This document shows, piece by piece, positions 12,256 to 24,400 of a DNA stretch of 64,000 nucleotides. The notes under the pieces were generated by a model. The model searched no databases, was not told the origin of the DNA, and worked only from the letters and a program-made list of their open reading frames with translations. This DNA is from Schistosoma haematobium (Eukaryota > Platyhelminthes > Trematoda > Strigeidida > Schistosomatidae): assembly GCF_000699445.3 (NCBI RefSeq), contig NC_067196.1, positions 3,100,001 to 3,164,000 of the forward strand, given 5' to 3'. The position numbers and the translations under genes were made by a program. How positions within the stretch are numbered: position 1 is the first letter of the stretch; the number at the start of each line of letters is the position of its first letter.

Positions 12256-15200
12256 CCCCTCCCCAGGTCGCGACGACTGAGGAGGGGCGCCTAAACAGTC
12301 GCTTGTTTTATGTTAGAGACAGAAACTCTGGCTTGAATTTCTTCGTGGATACTGGCGCTGCTCTTAGCATCATCCCTCGAAATAAAACTGAGATTAGTCG
12401 AGAAACATTATCAATTACACTTCAAGCTGCAAATAAAACTAAAATTGCGACATTTGGGCAGAAAACTTTAACCCTAGATTTGGGGTTCAGGAGGCAATTC
12501 CCTTGGGTTTTCACGGTAGCCGACTTAGAACTGGCAATACTGGGGATGGACTTTCTAGAGAGATACGAATTTCTAGTTGACACCAAGAAACGGCGATTAA
12601 CACTAAAAGAAACTTCGTATTACACAAAAGGCAAAGAAAGTCACATCAGCTCTCTTAACTTGATTCAAACTCCTCCAGTAACAACAGCGAAATTCCAAGA
12701 TATACTCGCGGAATTTCCAAACTTAACTAAACCAAACCCACAGCCTTCCAAAGACAAACTAAAAGTAAGTCATAATATCAAAACCAAAGGTGCACCGGTG
12801 TTTGCAAAACCCAGGAGACTAGCACCAGATAAGCTCAAAATCGCCAGAGCCGAGTTTGATTATATGCTACGATTGGGTATTATCCGTCCCTCTGATAGTC
12901 AATGGGCATCCCCTTTGCATATGGTCCCAAAGAAGAATGAAGGTGACTGGCGACCGTGCGGGGATTACAGAGCCCTAAACCGTCAAACCGTACCAGATAG
13001 GTACCCAATACCTCATATCCAAGATTTCACAAACGGTTTACAGGGTATGAACATATTCACTAAAATTGACTTAGTCAGGGCATATCACAATATCCCGGTG
13101 GCTGATGAAGATATTCCCAAGACAGCTATTACTACACCCTTTGGCTTATTCGAGTTTGTACGCATGCCATTCGGCCTGAGAAATGCGGCACAGACATTTC
13201 AAAGATTCATAGATAACCTACTTCGAGATATGCCATTTGCGCAGGGGTATATAGACGACTTGTTAATTGCCAGCCCCGATTTGCAATCACACGAACAGCA
13301 TGTACAAGCAGTGTTGAAAAGACTGGATGAACATGGAATAAACATACATCAAAGTAAGTGTGTTTTCGGTGTTCAAGCTTTAGAATTTCTCGGTCACACA
13401 ATAAGCCCAGAAGGGATTAAACCTATAAAAAAAGAAGTGGATACCATCAAACAATACCCGGTACCTAGTTCTCTAACACAACTGAGAAGTTTTCTAGGTC
13501 TAATTAACTTTTATCGCAGATTCATACCAGGTTGTGCACAATTAATGCAACCTTTGACAGATTCACTTAAAGGAAAACCAAAAGAATTCAAACTGTCTTC
13601 AGACGCCGTCGAAGCTATTAAACAGCTTAAAGATAAACTGGCTCAAGAAACTACGTTGATATATCCGAATTCTCTTTCCCCACTTGCTTTGATGGTGGAT
13701 GCTTCAGATAAAGCAGTAGGCGGTACCCTTAACCAACTGGTTAAAAACGCCTGGAAACCAATTGCTTTCTTCTCAAAAAGACTCGCTCCAGCCGAAACAA
13801 GGTATTCTACCTTCGGGCGAGAACTTCTTGCAATCTACCTGACCATTAAACACTTCCGACACATGTTAGAAGGTAGGGAATTTATAGTCTTTACGGATCA
13901 CAAACCACTAACGAATGCATTAAAAGCGAGAGCCAATAAATACTCACCTCGAGAAGTCCGACACCTTGACTATATACCACAGTTTACAAGCGATATCCGA
14001 CATGTCAAAGGTCAGGACAATCAGGCGGCAGATGCTTTATCTAGGCTAGAAATGAACGTGCTACAGCAGTCCACAGTAAACTTCGAGACGTTAAGACACG
14101 AACAAGAGCAGGACCTAGAATTACAAAACCTACTTAAAACAAACAATTCAAGTCTTAATTTAAAACAATTCCCATCACCTATCGATGGTATTCTAATTTA
14201 TTGTGACACGACCAAGACAATGCCGCGACCTGACGTTCCCAAAAGTATGCGAAAGTTGATATATAATAACGTTCATTCTTTGTCTCATCCTGGCGCGAAA
14301 GCTTCAACAAAACTAATCAATGCCAGATATATATGGCCGAATTTACAGAAGGATGTACACAAATGGGTTAGAGAGTGTTCAGCATGTCAACAATCAAAGA
14401 TTAATCGTCACACAAATTCACCCATAGGTGTTTTCTCGCAACCAGATGCACGTTTTGCCCATGTGCATATCGACTTGGTAGGTCCTTTACCACGTTCAAA
14501 CGGTTTCAATTATCTTTTTACATGCATAGATCGATTTACCAGATTCCCTATAGCCATCCCGATAGCGGACATCACAGCGGAAACAGTAGCCAAAGTCTTC
14601 ATGCAGAACTGGGTAACCATTTTTGGTACACCCATAACAATAACGACGGATAGAGGAGCGCAATTCGAATCCGAACTATTTAATAACTTGGCTAAACTTC
14701 TAGGCTCCAATAGGATACGCTGCACTGCATATCATCCTCAGGCTAATGGGATGGTAGAACGTTTTCACCGTCAGCTAAAAACAGCCCTTATATCTCACTC
14801 AAACCCCAATCAGTGGACAGAATTCCTACCGTTAGTTATGTTGGGAATACGAACATCTGTCAAAACTGACGCACAGTGTTCAGCTGCGGAACTGGTTTTC
14901 GGAACAAATCTGAGACTACCAGGTGAATTTATTAACCCTAATACTAACAGTCAAAAACTTAATTTAGAAAATTACGTAGATCAACTACGGGACCATATGT
15001 CCAAACTTAAGCCAATTAGTACTCGCGAACAATCGCGCGCCGTATATGTACCTAAAGACCTAAGCAATTGCACGCACGTCTGGATAAGATGTAACAAAAT
15101 AAAAGCACCACTCAGTCCTCCATTTGAAGGTCCTTTCAAAGTCGTCTCAAGAAAATCTAAATATTTCGTGATAGAAAAACATGGAAACATCGACACAGTA

Positions 15201-15389
15201 AGTATTGATAGGCTAAAGCCGGCTTATCTAGATCATGAACCACCATATGTGTTGTTAGATCGTTTAACTGACAAATCCATCACGGAATCGAAACGTAAAG
15301 ATGATAAATCTTTACAAACGACTAAAACTGTTCGCTGGGCACATCCAATTAGTCAGTCAAGGATGTTGACAGTTTCGGCTGCAGGATAA
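12225..15389 (+). CDS. pol: Pol polyprotein (protease, RT, RNase H, integrase)
   Basis: The open frame runs from 12225 and is probably entered by -1 frameshifting at 12249, not by its own start; a TTG at 12303 and an ATG at 12645 (in GKESH context) are less likely starts. Counting from 12303 (1028 residues): protease VDTGA (Asp16); RT with KIDLVRAY and the catalytic YIDD (316-319); RNase H with [18 protein letters not shown] and AADALSR; integrase with an H-x3-H...C-x2-C finger and a DDE triad D724, D783, E819 (x58, x35). This order, integrase after RNase H, is the Ty3/gypsy arrangement. No stop or frameshift is present. Products would copy and insert the element. The last 70 residues are basic and unassigned. 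Confidence 0.9.
12243..12301 (+). promoter_or_regulatory. -1 ribosomal frameshift signal with predicted H-type pseudoknot
   Basis: GGGAAAC at 12243-12249 lies in the gag frame exactly as X XXY YYZ (G GGA AAC). A -1 slip there enters the pol frame, which is open from 12225. After a 6-nt spacer containing the gag stop, CCCCTCC (12256-12262) can pair with GGAGGGG (12281-12287), and CGACTG in the loop (12274-12279) can pair with CAGTCG (12296-12301). The result is an H-type pseudoknot with 7-bp and 6-bp stems, the architecture of classical retroviral frameshift sites. Pairing was checked by hand; no folding programme was run. Confidence 0.8.
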
Positions 15390-17540
15390 AATCTGACCAC
15401 GTAGTTAATCAGACCCTGCATCTACTTAAAAATAATTTTTTTCCTCATTCCGCCTCACCTACAACTCCCCAGACCTTTTGCCTTTGATATATAAGTGTTA
15501 TGTTAAATATTTTTTTTAAATACTGAACACATAAGCTAGGTATTCCGAAACGATGGCTGCGGATTTTAATTAAACTCATACAACTATCACTGGCAAATAC
15601 AACGAATTCAAAAAGCAACCCAGGCGAGTTTTATAATTTCTTTTTCTGGTTAATTAACTATGTTGGCTGTACTTCTTATATATTTATATACATTTTTCAC
15701 ATAGACTGGCTATACATATATACCATATGAACTAATTCTAAAAGTTTTCGGTCGAAGATGTGTTTAGTAGCCTGATACGCTTAATACTACTATTAATAAG
15801 TGGTTTTCTAGACAAAACATTTTGGATTAAACCATGGTCAAGTACTTATTAAAGTTCTCATCATTTTTTTTCATGTTTAGGAAACTTACGTAATGACTTA
15901 ACCAGTTTTCCTGCAGCATGCTTTTTAGTGTGATCATATAACCTATCTTTATTGGCAATATTCAAATTTTTTTTAAATTTCTGACATTTAAGAATCAATA
16001 ACCGTGAAGATATAGTACAGTGCGTTACTGTAAGGTTACTATGTTAGCCGCATTGATTCCACATACCTAATTTTTAACACAACTTATAAAGGAACTGTTA
16101 AATAATCACAACATTGAACTGATATGAATATCACAGCTATGCTAACGTTAAACCAATTATTATTAGTGGTCCATACAAAATCCTGGAACTTAACACTAGC
16201 GTTATAAAAAAAGACATGTTATGTCAATAACTTATATATATACCTTTTTTTCTCGTTGGCATAATTATAACGTAAAATGGAAATCTACCACACTTGTAGT
16301 TTTTTTCTATAGTATTATTATTAATACAAACAAAGAACTTGTACTGTTCCAATATGGAACTTTGACATATCAATCCGTCCTCCTGTTATCTTTCTCTCAT
16401 ATCTGAGCAACATATGGCCAACAAACATCGTATTGAAGGAGGTTTTGGTGAACGAAAACACTAGCCCCACACGCACTCGAAACTCTGCCCTCCTGAATGC
16501 TAGACCGTATGCCCAGCCATTAGACCACATCAAACCACCGGGAAATGACTGCAATCTTTCCTTTTACCGATTAATCATATATAATACTAATGAGTAATAG
16601 GACTTACACACTTCTAAGGTGCAGACAAATTCGTTACTTGGATGAATTGACGAAATATTGCTTCAATATATCATAAATACCTAGATCAAACCAGAAAAGA
16701 GTATTTGGCACAACTGTACTTAATCCTCATAGTCTACACAATTTTTTTCCTCCTTAACCGTATATTCTTTTCCGTTTTGTGGAGTACAATTATGCACCCT
16801 TGGTTACGTACCTGGTTATAAAAGGCGGTCGTCATAGGCCCAAGGTCATACATTTAATCGATTTTGTTAAAGAGTCCAACTTCTAGCAAGTTCACCCTTT
16901 TACATATATGCATTACAAAAGAGTATCTTTTTGTTTTCATGGTTTTTCGTGCACAAGATATCTACACTATGTCTATTCTCTTCCAGAATACCAATCCGTT
17001 CTGGAGACCAAGCACTTACATGGAACCGAACAATTATCAATTACATTTATGTATTTCCATTTTGTATCTTATTATTTTATGCAGGCAGTGGAGCAGTTCT
17101 TCAGGTTTGATTGGTTTTCACCATTACCTTCGAAGTAGATTCTTCTTTACATTTTACTTGAGGGCGACTCAAGAGGCAGGTGAGTAAACACCTGATAGCC
17201 GGTCTGAGCATGGAAAAATCGTACCTCACCAACATGGTGTTGGGTAGCCCGCTCGCGGCACTTCCTCAGATATTCTTATTCCACATTCTCACACTCTTTC
17301 TCTTGAAATCACGCAGCAAACCGTCAGCGATAGTTGTAGAATAGATCACATGCTACAAAATAAGATGACAAGCTAGTAAATGAGGAGACATCCATGGACT
17401 ATCGTTGACAGCGTTAGTCGTCACTGATTGTAAGTCAAATAGCGAGCGAGTTGATAATTTTCCCTTGGGATGAGAAAAAGAACTAAGGTGTTTTCGATAG
17501 ATAGGTTAATCGAACCGACGTTCCTATGGAAGTCGATTCT
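15390..17540 (+). other. 2.1 kb non-coding segment between pol and 3' LTR
   Basis: Related elements usually pass from integrase to the 3' LTR within a few hundred bases. Here AT-rich sequence with T-runs fills 2.1 kb. The longest plus-strand ORF (16864-17187, 107 codons) has no signal peptide, membrane anchor or cleavage motif to suggest an envelope. It contains a tRNA-like segment on the minus strand (16472-16527), so part may be nested insertion. Confidence 0.6.
16395..16560 (-). repeat. tRNA-like (SINE-type) segment inside the LTR element
   Basis: On the minus strand an A-box-like TGGTCTAATGGCTGGGC (16511-16527) is followed 43 nt later by a B-box-like AGTTTCGAGTGCG (16472-16484), the tRNA spacing of a pol III promoter. 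It does not fold as a real tRNA. No poly-A tail or target duplication is clear. Confidence 0.4.
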
Positions 17541-17549
17541 AGGGGGAAG
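17541..17549 (+). promoter_or_regulatory. Polypurine tract
   Basis: AGGGGGAAG ends four bases before the 3' LTR, the expected place for the plus-strand primer of reverse transcription. Confidence 0.75.
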
Positions 17550-17553
17550 CCAA

Positions 17554-17819
17554 TGTAACAGCTTAGGTTGGTTGGTTAAGAGTTGACCCCAAACAACCAA
17601 GCATATGCCAAAACAGTATTGTTCAAGTATTCATTCACTTCCTTGTTTTGTATAAGCGTTATATTCCCTATTATCTTATATTGAATGTTGAGAGCCTTTG
17701 TTTGTCTGAACAGATAATCCCACGCTCCACTGTGACTGCGCGAAGATCGAAATAAAGACCTATTCACTACTTCTCTGGTTTCTTCTATCAATAGCACGAG
17801 GGTTACCTTAAGGCACGAA
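17554..17819 (+). repeat. 3' LTR
   Basis: Indistinguishable by eye from 10946-11211. The downstream AAACT (17820-17824) matches the five bases left of the element. Equal LTRs indicate a recent insertion. Confidence 0.88.
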
Positions 17820-17971
17820 AAACTCATGGTCCGTTTACAATGTCCGTTTCTACTTAATTTTGTATCGTTTGAAGAAGATAAATCACTCATTTGTGTGAAT
17901 TTATTCTCTGAGGTGGATGGTTTGGTTGTGAGTATTTTATTATCCTTTAGAACAACATCAGCAGCTCAAAC

Positions 17972-18453
17972 TTAAGGTAGAAGTGACGTATTTGATTTTC
18001 TCCACACATCACCAAAAGGTTTTGCTGACAACATCGATCTTGGCTGATTATTGCTTATCATGAAATCGTCATTATCTTCATCACTAGTTTGGTTGTATCT
18101 CCTTCGGTCTGATTTTTTTCAGATGTTATTGATTTTTCTGATTAGCTGGTGGACAAAATGGATTTCGTATTGTTTGTTGATTGTCGATTGACCTGAGTGT
18201 TAAGCTTCAAGAGATTCATTACTGATTTATTACTCCCTCTACCCAGGATTACAACACTGTTCAGTGGAATATGTTTCTTCGGTTCATCCACATATATTGA
18301 TATCAGAGATGGTAATATATGGTTTTGGCTGCTTTCGATACTCATGCAGTATAAGATGAGGGACGCATCACCTTGTCGAATAGAATGATTTTCGCAATTA
18401 CAACATTTTTGGTAGACGGTGTTTTGTTTCTTACAAAGTGAGAATAATCTCAT
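17972..18453 (-). CDS. Unassigned ORF pair, possibly two exons or a pseudogene
   Basis: On the minus strand an ATG at 18453 opens a 103-codon frame to a stop at 18142. It is Cys-rich near the start (QKCCNCENHS) and has ISIYVDEPKKHIPLN in the middle, a composition more like a real protein than the surrounding chance ORFs. A second frame just downstream encodes a Ser/Asp/Arg-rich tail (TSDEDNDDFMISNNQPRSM, then PFGDVWRK) and ends TAA at 17972-17974. Joining the two needs a frame change near an A-run at about 18120; a CAG|GT at the end of the first ORF is a possible donor, but I found no matching acceptor in phase. I do not recognise the family. Confidence 0.3.
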
Positions 18454-20225
18454 TTTAGCAGCTCAGAAAGATGAGAAAGATTATAAGAGATTATGAATTC
18501 AGCATGAATAATTGCAATATCCGTTCTATGAACGTGCCATCTTCTACCACTGAGCCAAACCACTTGAAATACTGTGTAAACATAACGCTGTTCGAACGAT
18601 TGTGAACTTAGTTTTCACAATACGTCAACTGATTTGGATTGGTGATGAGAGCACAGTGAGTTGAAGTATTGTTTTCAATGGCTCTTATACCCATTTCTGA
18701 GAATCAGATAAAATAAATAAACAATTCTTTATTTTTGAAACTAATAGTCAGTCGTTCTTCTTTACAGACAAAATTGTCGATTATTCTGAATCACGCGTTT
18801 TCAATTAATGACGTTGTTCTCCACGTGCTTCAATACTTGACTGGATAAACCTTTTAGGTGTGTGAGGCGTGACACAGATATCTGCCAATACGGTGAAGTC
18901 TTGTTTTGTGTTCCGTTGAGCGATATCGTTACCAGTACACAAACTACATCACCAAACATACAGCGTTCCTGGATGAAGTAGCAAATAGTCCAGTCTTACT
19001 GTTAGGTAATAATTATCTAATAAGTTTCAAATCTTTCCAAGTCAGATTGCTTTTGTGAATTTATTACATGATAATGACCATGAAAGTAATGGTAACAATA
19101 ATAATATCATGAAAATACAGGGTTGATTAGTGAAATCTTTATCAACTTTTTTGGATAGCCACTCTTTAACTTCACTCAAAATATTGTCGGATGTTCGAGT
19201 TTATTGTAAAACTAAAAAGAATATGATATGGTATCAGTTCACGAAGACAATTAGTATTGATTGTAGTCGCTTACGTAAGTGCAGGCTATAAAGTTAGACT
19301 TTATGGAGTTTTTGGAAATTGTAGTGATTGGAGATTTTCGATAACATTGCTCCTAACTGATCACAATGAAGCATATACATTTTCTGGATGTTTACTCCTA
19401 GATTTTCGGTATTAAAGTGATCTTATACATATACTTGTACACATTAATTCTGTCTTCTGGAATCGAGCTGTCCATACTGGATCTTTCTTACTATATTGCA
19501 TGGTCTACATAATATGGTAACTCGGACCGGTGTACATTTCCCCTACTTCGATGTCACCGATGGATATCTGACTGATTGATGATTGTGAAATTTATGGCAT
19601 TTGAATGAATCCGAATTATGAGCCGATTTTCAGAATTCAAATATAGGTATCTTTGAAGAATAGCCTCGCATGTGTTGCAATGATGGACTGAATAGTGTTG
19701 GAATAAGGGGGCTTAGTTCATCGAGTCTATACGGTAAAATGAGTAAAGCATTTGTAGATTATCATGAATTGTAATTTTTTTACAAAATATGTTATGCATC
19801 ATTCATCATCGTCTGGTTTGTAACTGAAAAGACAGACAGTGAGCGCGGAATTTTGTGAAAAAAATAGCTTAGTATGGTGATTGCTTTTAAGATTACTTCA
19901 TCTCCATTAGATTGATTTCACGGCATACCGTGTGTTTGCTTCCATCCCACCGTTGATCTGACACCAAATGTGCTTCCGAAATATTGCATTCAATCATAGT
20001 CTAGGCTATCTAAGTGTACACTTCATAGGCGTGTTCACTCAGGCAGTTCATTACTTCTTTATTCTTGAGAGGCTGACATAACTGTAGATTGGTACTTGGT
20101 GGTTGCTAAGATGAAACTGAAGCCAACAAAACATTGGACGACTTGTAAAACGGCATTTCAAAGGTTCAATACAGACTTTATGTGAGATACCAACAAACTC
20201 GATGAATTCAATGTAACCCTCAGCA
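18454..20225. other. No recognised gene
   Basis: AT-rich sequence without a long ORF, conserved exon or repeat that I can name. Confidence 0.45.
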
Positions 20226-20665
20226 ACAACCTTCAAGCCTTACACGATTTATTCATAAAAGAGTAAACAAGTATTGAGGACAAATGGAAAAGGGTCAAAG
20301 AAACATTACCTTCAATGTGTCAAAAGGTGCTGGGCCGCAGAATGCATCATCATTAAGGATGGATTTTTATGGAAACCCTTGACAAGATCCAAGAAAGGAA
20401 GAAAAAGCAGACAACAGTCAGCGACAGCCGAACAAGTGCATGGACGAAATAGGCAGAAGATGAATGCACGAGACAAGCACATCCTTGGAATCCTGAAGGG
20501 AAGTAAAAAGGTGCGGGGTCAAATAACTCACTACGTCGTGAATTGGAAGCAGACATGGAAAGGATGAATAGCAAATGGAATGGATTGCGTAGGACAGAGT
20601 TAGATGGAGAATGATGGTGAGAGGCCGATGCTCCTCCATGTGAATTATCAGGCGTAAGTAGGCAA
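20226..20665 (+). pseudogene. SR2/RTE-type relic with internal deletion
   Basis: The translation resembles the region between endonuclease and RT of the RTE-type element at 61.0 kb (TLDKIQERK-like, RTRAEK-like and NRQKMNARDKH-like pieces in several frames). It then jumps directly to the element's 3' coding end, where 'ggaaaggatgaatagcaa' and 'agatggagaatgatggtgagag' match 41.21-41.28 kb. RT is absent and the frames are broken. Confidence 0.6.
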
Positions 20666-21209
20666 GCGGATATTTTGAATGGCTTTTTGCCTTTGATTCA
20701 AGCTCTTTCCTAATGTTTAGAGTTTCTGCTTTCTTTACAAACCGAGGTATTTTATATCATCTACTGTCAAACGCGAACTAGCGTCACCATTGCTGTATTA
20801 ACCCTAATTCACGTCTGAACCATGACACATAAGTGTATCAAAATGTACTTGCTTTTTCAAAAAGGATTCGTTGTTTTATTTGTGTGCATTGTCACAAACC
20901 ACTTTCGAGTTTGACTTTCTTAGGCGTGAAATAAGCATCAAAAACGGAGTATCAGAATATTGTTATAAAAGGAGAATGTCCATATAATATGTTTAATATC
21001 AATTACCATCATTATTAAGATGTTTAGGAATCTGTACAAAGTTTGATGCATATGTCATTGAAGTGTTGTAGATATGAAAATGGGATAGGTTTTGTAAACG
21101 CATTATCCATATGATACTGAATATTGAATACTGAACGTGAATTATATCAATAAACATCTTGAGGCAATATTGTTGTATTACACCTGAGTGAGAGTCACAG
21201 TGCAAGCTA
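20666..21209. other. No recognised gene
   Basis: Nothing recognised; short AT-rich ORFs only. Confidence 0.4.
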
Positions 21210-21476
21210 AACCTAATGTTGTTCTTTGTTCACGATAAAGTCTCTCGAAACACTGATTACTGTGGATAACTGAGTTGAATGAGATCAAATTATCTGTGTT
21301 TTCATTTCATCATACAAATTTGCCATCTCGATGCATAATGCACTGGTCGATTCTTTTTCAGATTCACTTATATTTGAAAACAGCATGTTTGAATAGAATG
21401 AAACCGCTTTGAAGTTGATGTATGAACAACGAATTGTGAGAAAGAGGTTTGGTGCATTTCAATAAGAGTTTTTATA

Positions 21477-24400
21477 CAGCCCCCAAATACCCTGGTACGG
21501 CCGAGAGCGGGGTGGGCTCGCCCTCCCTCTCGAAATACTCTCACACGGCAACGCGTACACAGCCTCTACCAGGGAAGTCTTAGTCACTGACTTCTCGTGG
21601 CGGGGTATTGTTTACGAAAATGAGAGGACGAATAGCGAATTTTTTGGCGCTTTTACCGGATTCAAAATCAATGGTGCACATGTGCTCCAGTATCCTGTTG
21701 GAACAAATAGCGTATGAAACAACCGTCGGTCACCTGCTACCATGGGATTGCATCTCCTCACGATGCTCCACTGCCTTGTGGGTTAGACCATTAGGTCAAA
21801 GGCTCATGGTGTGGCACCCTAACAAAATAATCTGCTTCGGTTTGGGCATCCGGGAAGTATCGCAGCCCACACACAATTAATGAACTGAACTGTCTATGAT
21901 CATGGAAACTAATTCTCTTGCTTCGACGAACGTTCAAATGATTCGCTTATTATTATTGCTATTATTATTTACTACGTCATTATTTACAATCTTTTATTCC
22001 TACTCTGTCTATACTTTTTTTTTCGACTTATGCGGCAGCTCGTCTATGGTGTAAATTCGACTCTATCTAAACGTTCTCGAGTCCCTGTCCGGTTGAAAAT
22101 TGTATGTTACCACCGAATACGAGGACTTAAGCAGTTTTTCTGAAACCACGCGCACCATTCAAACTGGCTGCCTCTCAACGTTCGCACATTTATGCAGGTC
22201 GGACAACAGATAGGGCTGGCTTTGTGTTTGAAAAGTCTTAATATCGATGTTTGCTGTCTATCCGAGACCCGTATTCAAGACTGTGGCGAGGTACTACAAA
22301 TTCGCTCTCCATCCGTCCCTTCAAAAGGCTTGTTTTGCGTACGCTTGTCCGGGGACCTTGTGGCGTCTTCATCTGGTGTTGCTGGCGTTGGTGTCGCACT
22401 AAGGGCAAGAGCTGAGGCAGCACTAATCGACTGGATCTCCATTCACAGTCGGTTATGTGCTGTTAGATTAGAAAGTTCCGTCAGAGTGAGAAGAACTCGG
22501 CGTGAGACACGATGTCTTTTCGTCATCTCCTCCTATGCCTGGCATGGTTGTGTACAAGACTGCCACTTCTTTTGGAGTACCTATCTGGACTCTGATCACG
22601 CCTTGATATGCGCCAACGTTAAATTACTTTTCAGTGGCCAACGAAGTGACCGCCACCAACGGATTGATATTAGCAAGCCGGTTGCAACTTCTGTTGCAAA
22701 TAAGTATCGAACCGAGCTAGCTTCTAAGCTGGCTACCGATCCACCGAAAAGCACAGATGAGCATTGGTTGCAATTGAGTGACGCCATGAAAATGGCGGGA
22801 ACAGTCAGTTGTGAGTTTGCGAAACATCCCGCCTATAAGCACTGGGTTTCTTCAGGCTCCTTAGAACTCATTGAAGCCCGTCGGCCTATTCCAGGCGACC
22901 TTGAGTTTTACCACATACGAAGGATGATACGCAAGGAAATCGGGCAAGGCTTGTTTAAGGACCGAAAAGCCTGGTGGTCGGAGCGTGCTAATGAGCTGGA
23001 AGCAGCATCTGGATCTGGTAATTACCGAAAGCTCTTCAAACTAATCCTAGCTACTGGCAGCAAGAAGTCTGGTGTGAGCGAAACAATCTGTGAGGATGAT
23101 GGGATGCCAATCACTAACATCCATCGACGTCTTGGGCGATGGGCAGAATTTTTCGAAGGACAGTTCAACTGGTCTGCTGCTCCGGCAACCCCGGTCAGAC
23201 TGTTCTGCCCCTCATGGCCGGTGACGACTGATCCAGCAAATGAGGCGGAAGCCCGCAAAGAACTCCAACTATTGAAGCGTTACAAATCACCTGGCCCAGA
23301 TGACACACCTCCGACTATTTTTAAAGATGGTGGTGACTTTCTGACTAAGGAACTGACGGCGTTGTTTACAAACGTCTGGGAACTAGAGAGTGTGCCAACG
23401 TCATGGAATGAGTTGATAATTGTCCTTATCTTCAAAAAGGGTTCACGTCATTTCTGTAACAACTATCGGGGGATAAGTCTACTTTCCATTGCGTCCAAGC
23501 TATTGGCTTCCGTCATACTTCGTAGGTTGTTCAAAACCCGAGAAACATTGACTTGCGAGGAGCAGGCTGGGTTTCGTTCTGGTCGAGGATATATTGATCA
23601 TATCTTCACCCTCCGCCAAATGTTAGAACACCGCCATACTTATAAAAGGCCAACAATCATAGTGTTTCTTGACATCAGGGCTGCTTTCGATTCGTTGGAT
23701 AGGACTGTTCTCTGGGATTGTCTATTGAAGAAGGGTGTGTCTGAGAAGTTTATTAACATCCTAAAAGCCCTATATGCAAACACCTCAGGCAGAGTGAGGG
23801 CATACAACTACCTCTCTCCATTGTTCCATTCGAGCAGTGGGGTTAGACAGGGTTGCACAATCTCACCATTCCTCTTCAACTTTGCCATCAATGTCATTCT
23901 GGAAACAGCTCTGATGGATGCAAGTAATAGTGGTGTGGATCTGTTGCCTGGAGAAAGACTTCTCGAACTTGAGTATGCGGATGATATTGTCTCACAGTGT
24001 GATAATGCTTAGGCCATGTAATCCGCACTTAATCGGTTGGCAATCAGTGTCTGTAGGTATGGATATGTGCTTTGCACCTTCGTAGTGCAAAGTGCTTCTA
24101 CAAGACTGGCAGGATTCTAATCCTGTACACACACTAGATGATGAGCAGATAGAAATAGTCGATAAGTTCGTGTATCTGGGTAGCTGCACAAGTGCTGGTG
24201 AGGGTGTGAATGAATAATGCAATGCACGTATGGTGAAAGCCAGAGCGGCCTATGATAATCCGGGCCATCTTTAGCGCCTTCGCGATGTTAGTCTGACTGT
24301 AAAAGTTCGGATCTACAACGAGTCAGTGAGAGCAGTTCTGCTCCATGCTTGTGAAACCTGGCCTCCGAGTTGAGGATGTAAGACAGCTCTCTGTGTTCGA

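Larger units (their letters stand above)
10946..17819 (+). mobile_element. Complete Ty3/gypsy LTR retrotransposon, CsRn1/Boudicca-like
   Basis: The element is bounded by two 266-bp direct repeats with no difference I can see and flanked by AAACT target duplications (10941-10945 and 17820-17824). Order: 5' LTR, a PBS-like site, gag, -1 frameshift signal, pol (protease, RT, RNase H, integrase), a 2.16 kb non-coding segment, a purine-rich tract and the 3' LTR. gag and pol contain no internal stops. The CHCC-type gag finger and a tRNA-Trp-like primer site are features of the CsRn1 clade, to which schistosome Boudicca belongs. At about 6.9 kb it is longer than is usual for that clade because of the extra segment after pol. 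It is the best preserved mobile element in the window and may be autonomous. Confidence 0.9.

Noticed and set aside
12026..12280. 84-codon ORF overlapping the end of gag
   Set aside because: It is the third frame of the Arg-rich gag region; gag and pol frames carry the motifs.
16864..17187. 107-codon ORF between pol and 3' LTR as an envelope gene
   Set aside because: No signal peptide, no anchor, no cysteine pattern; overlaps another frame of similar length.
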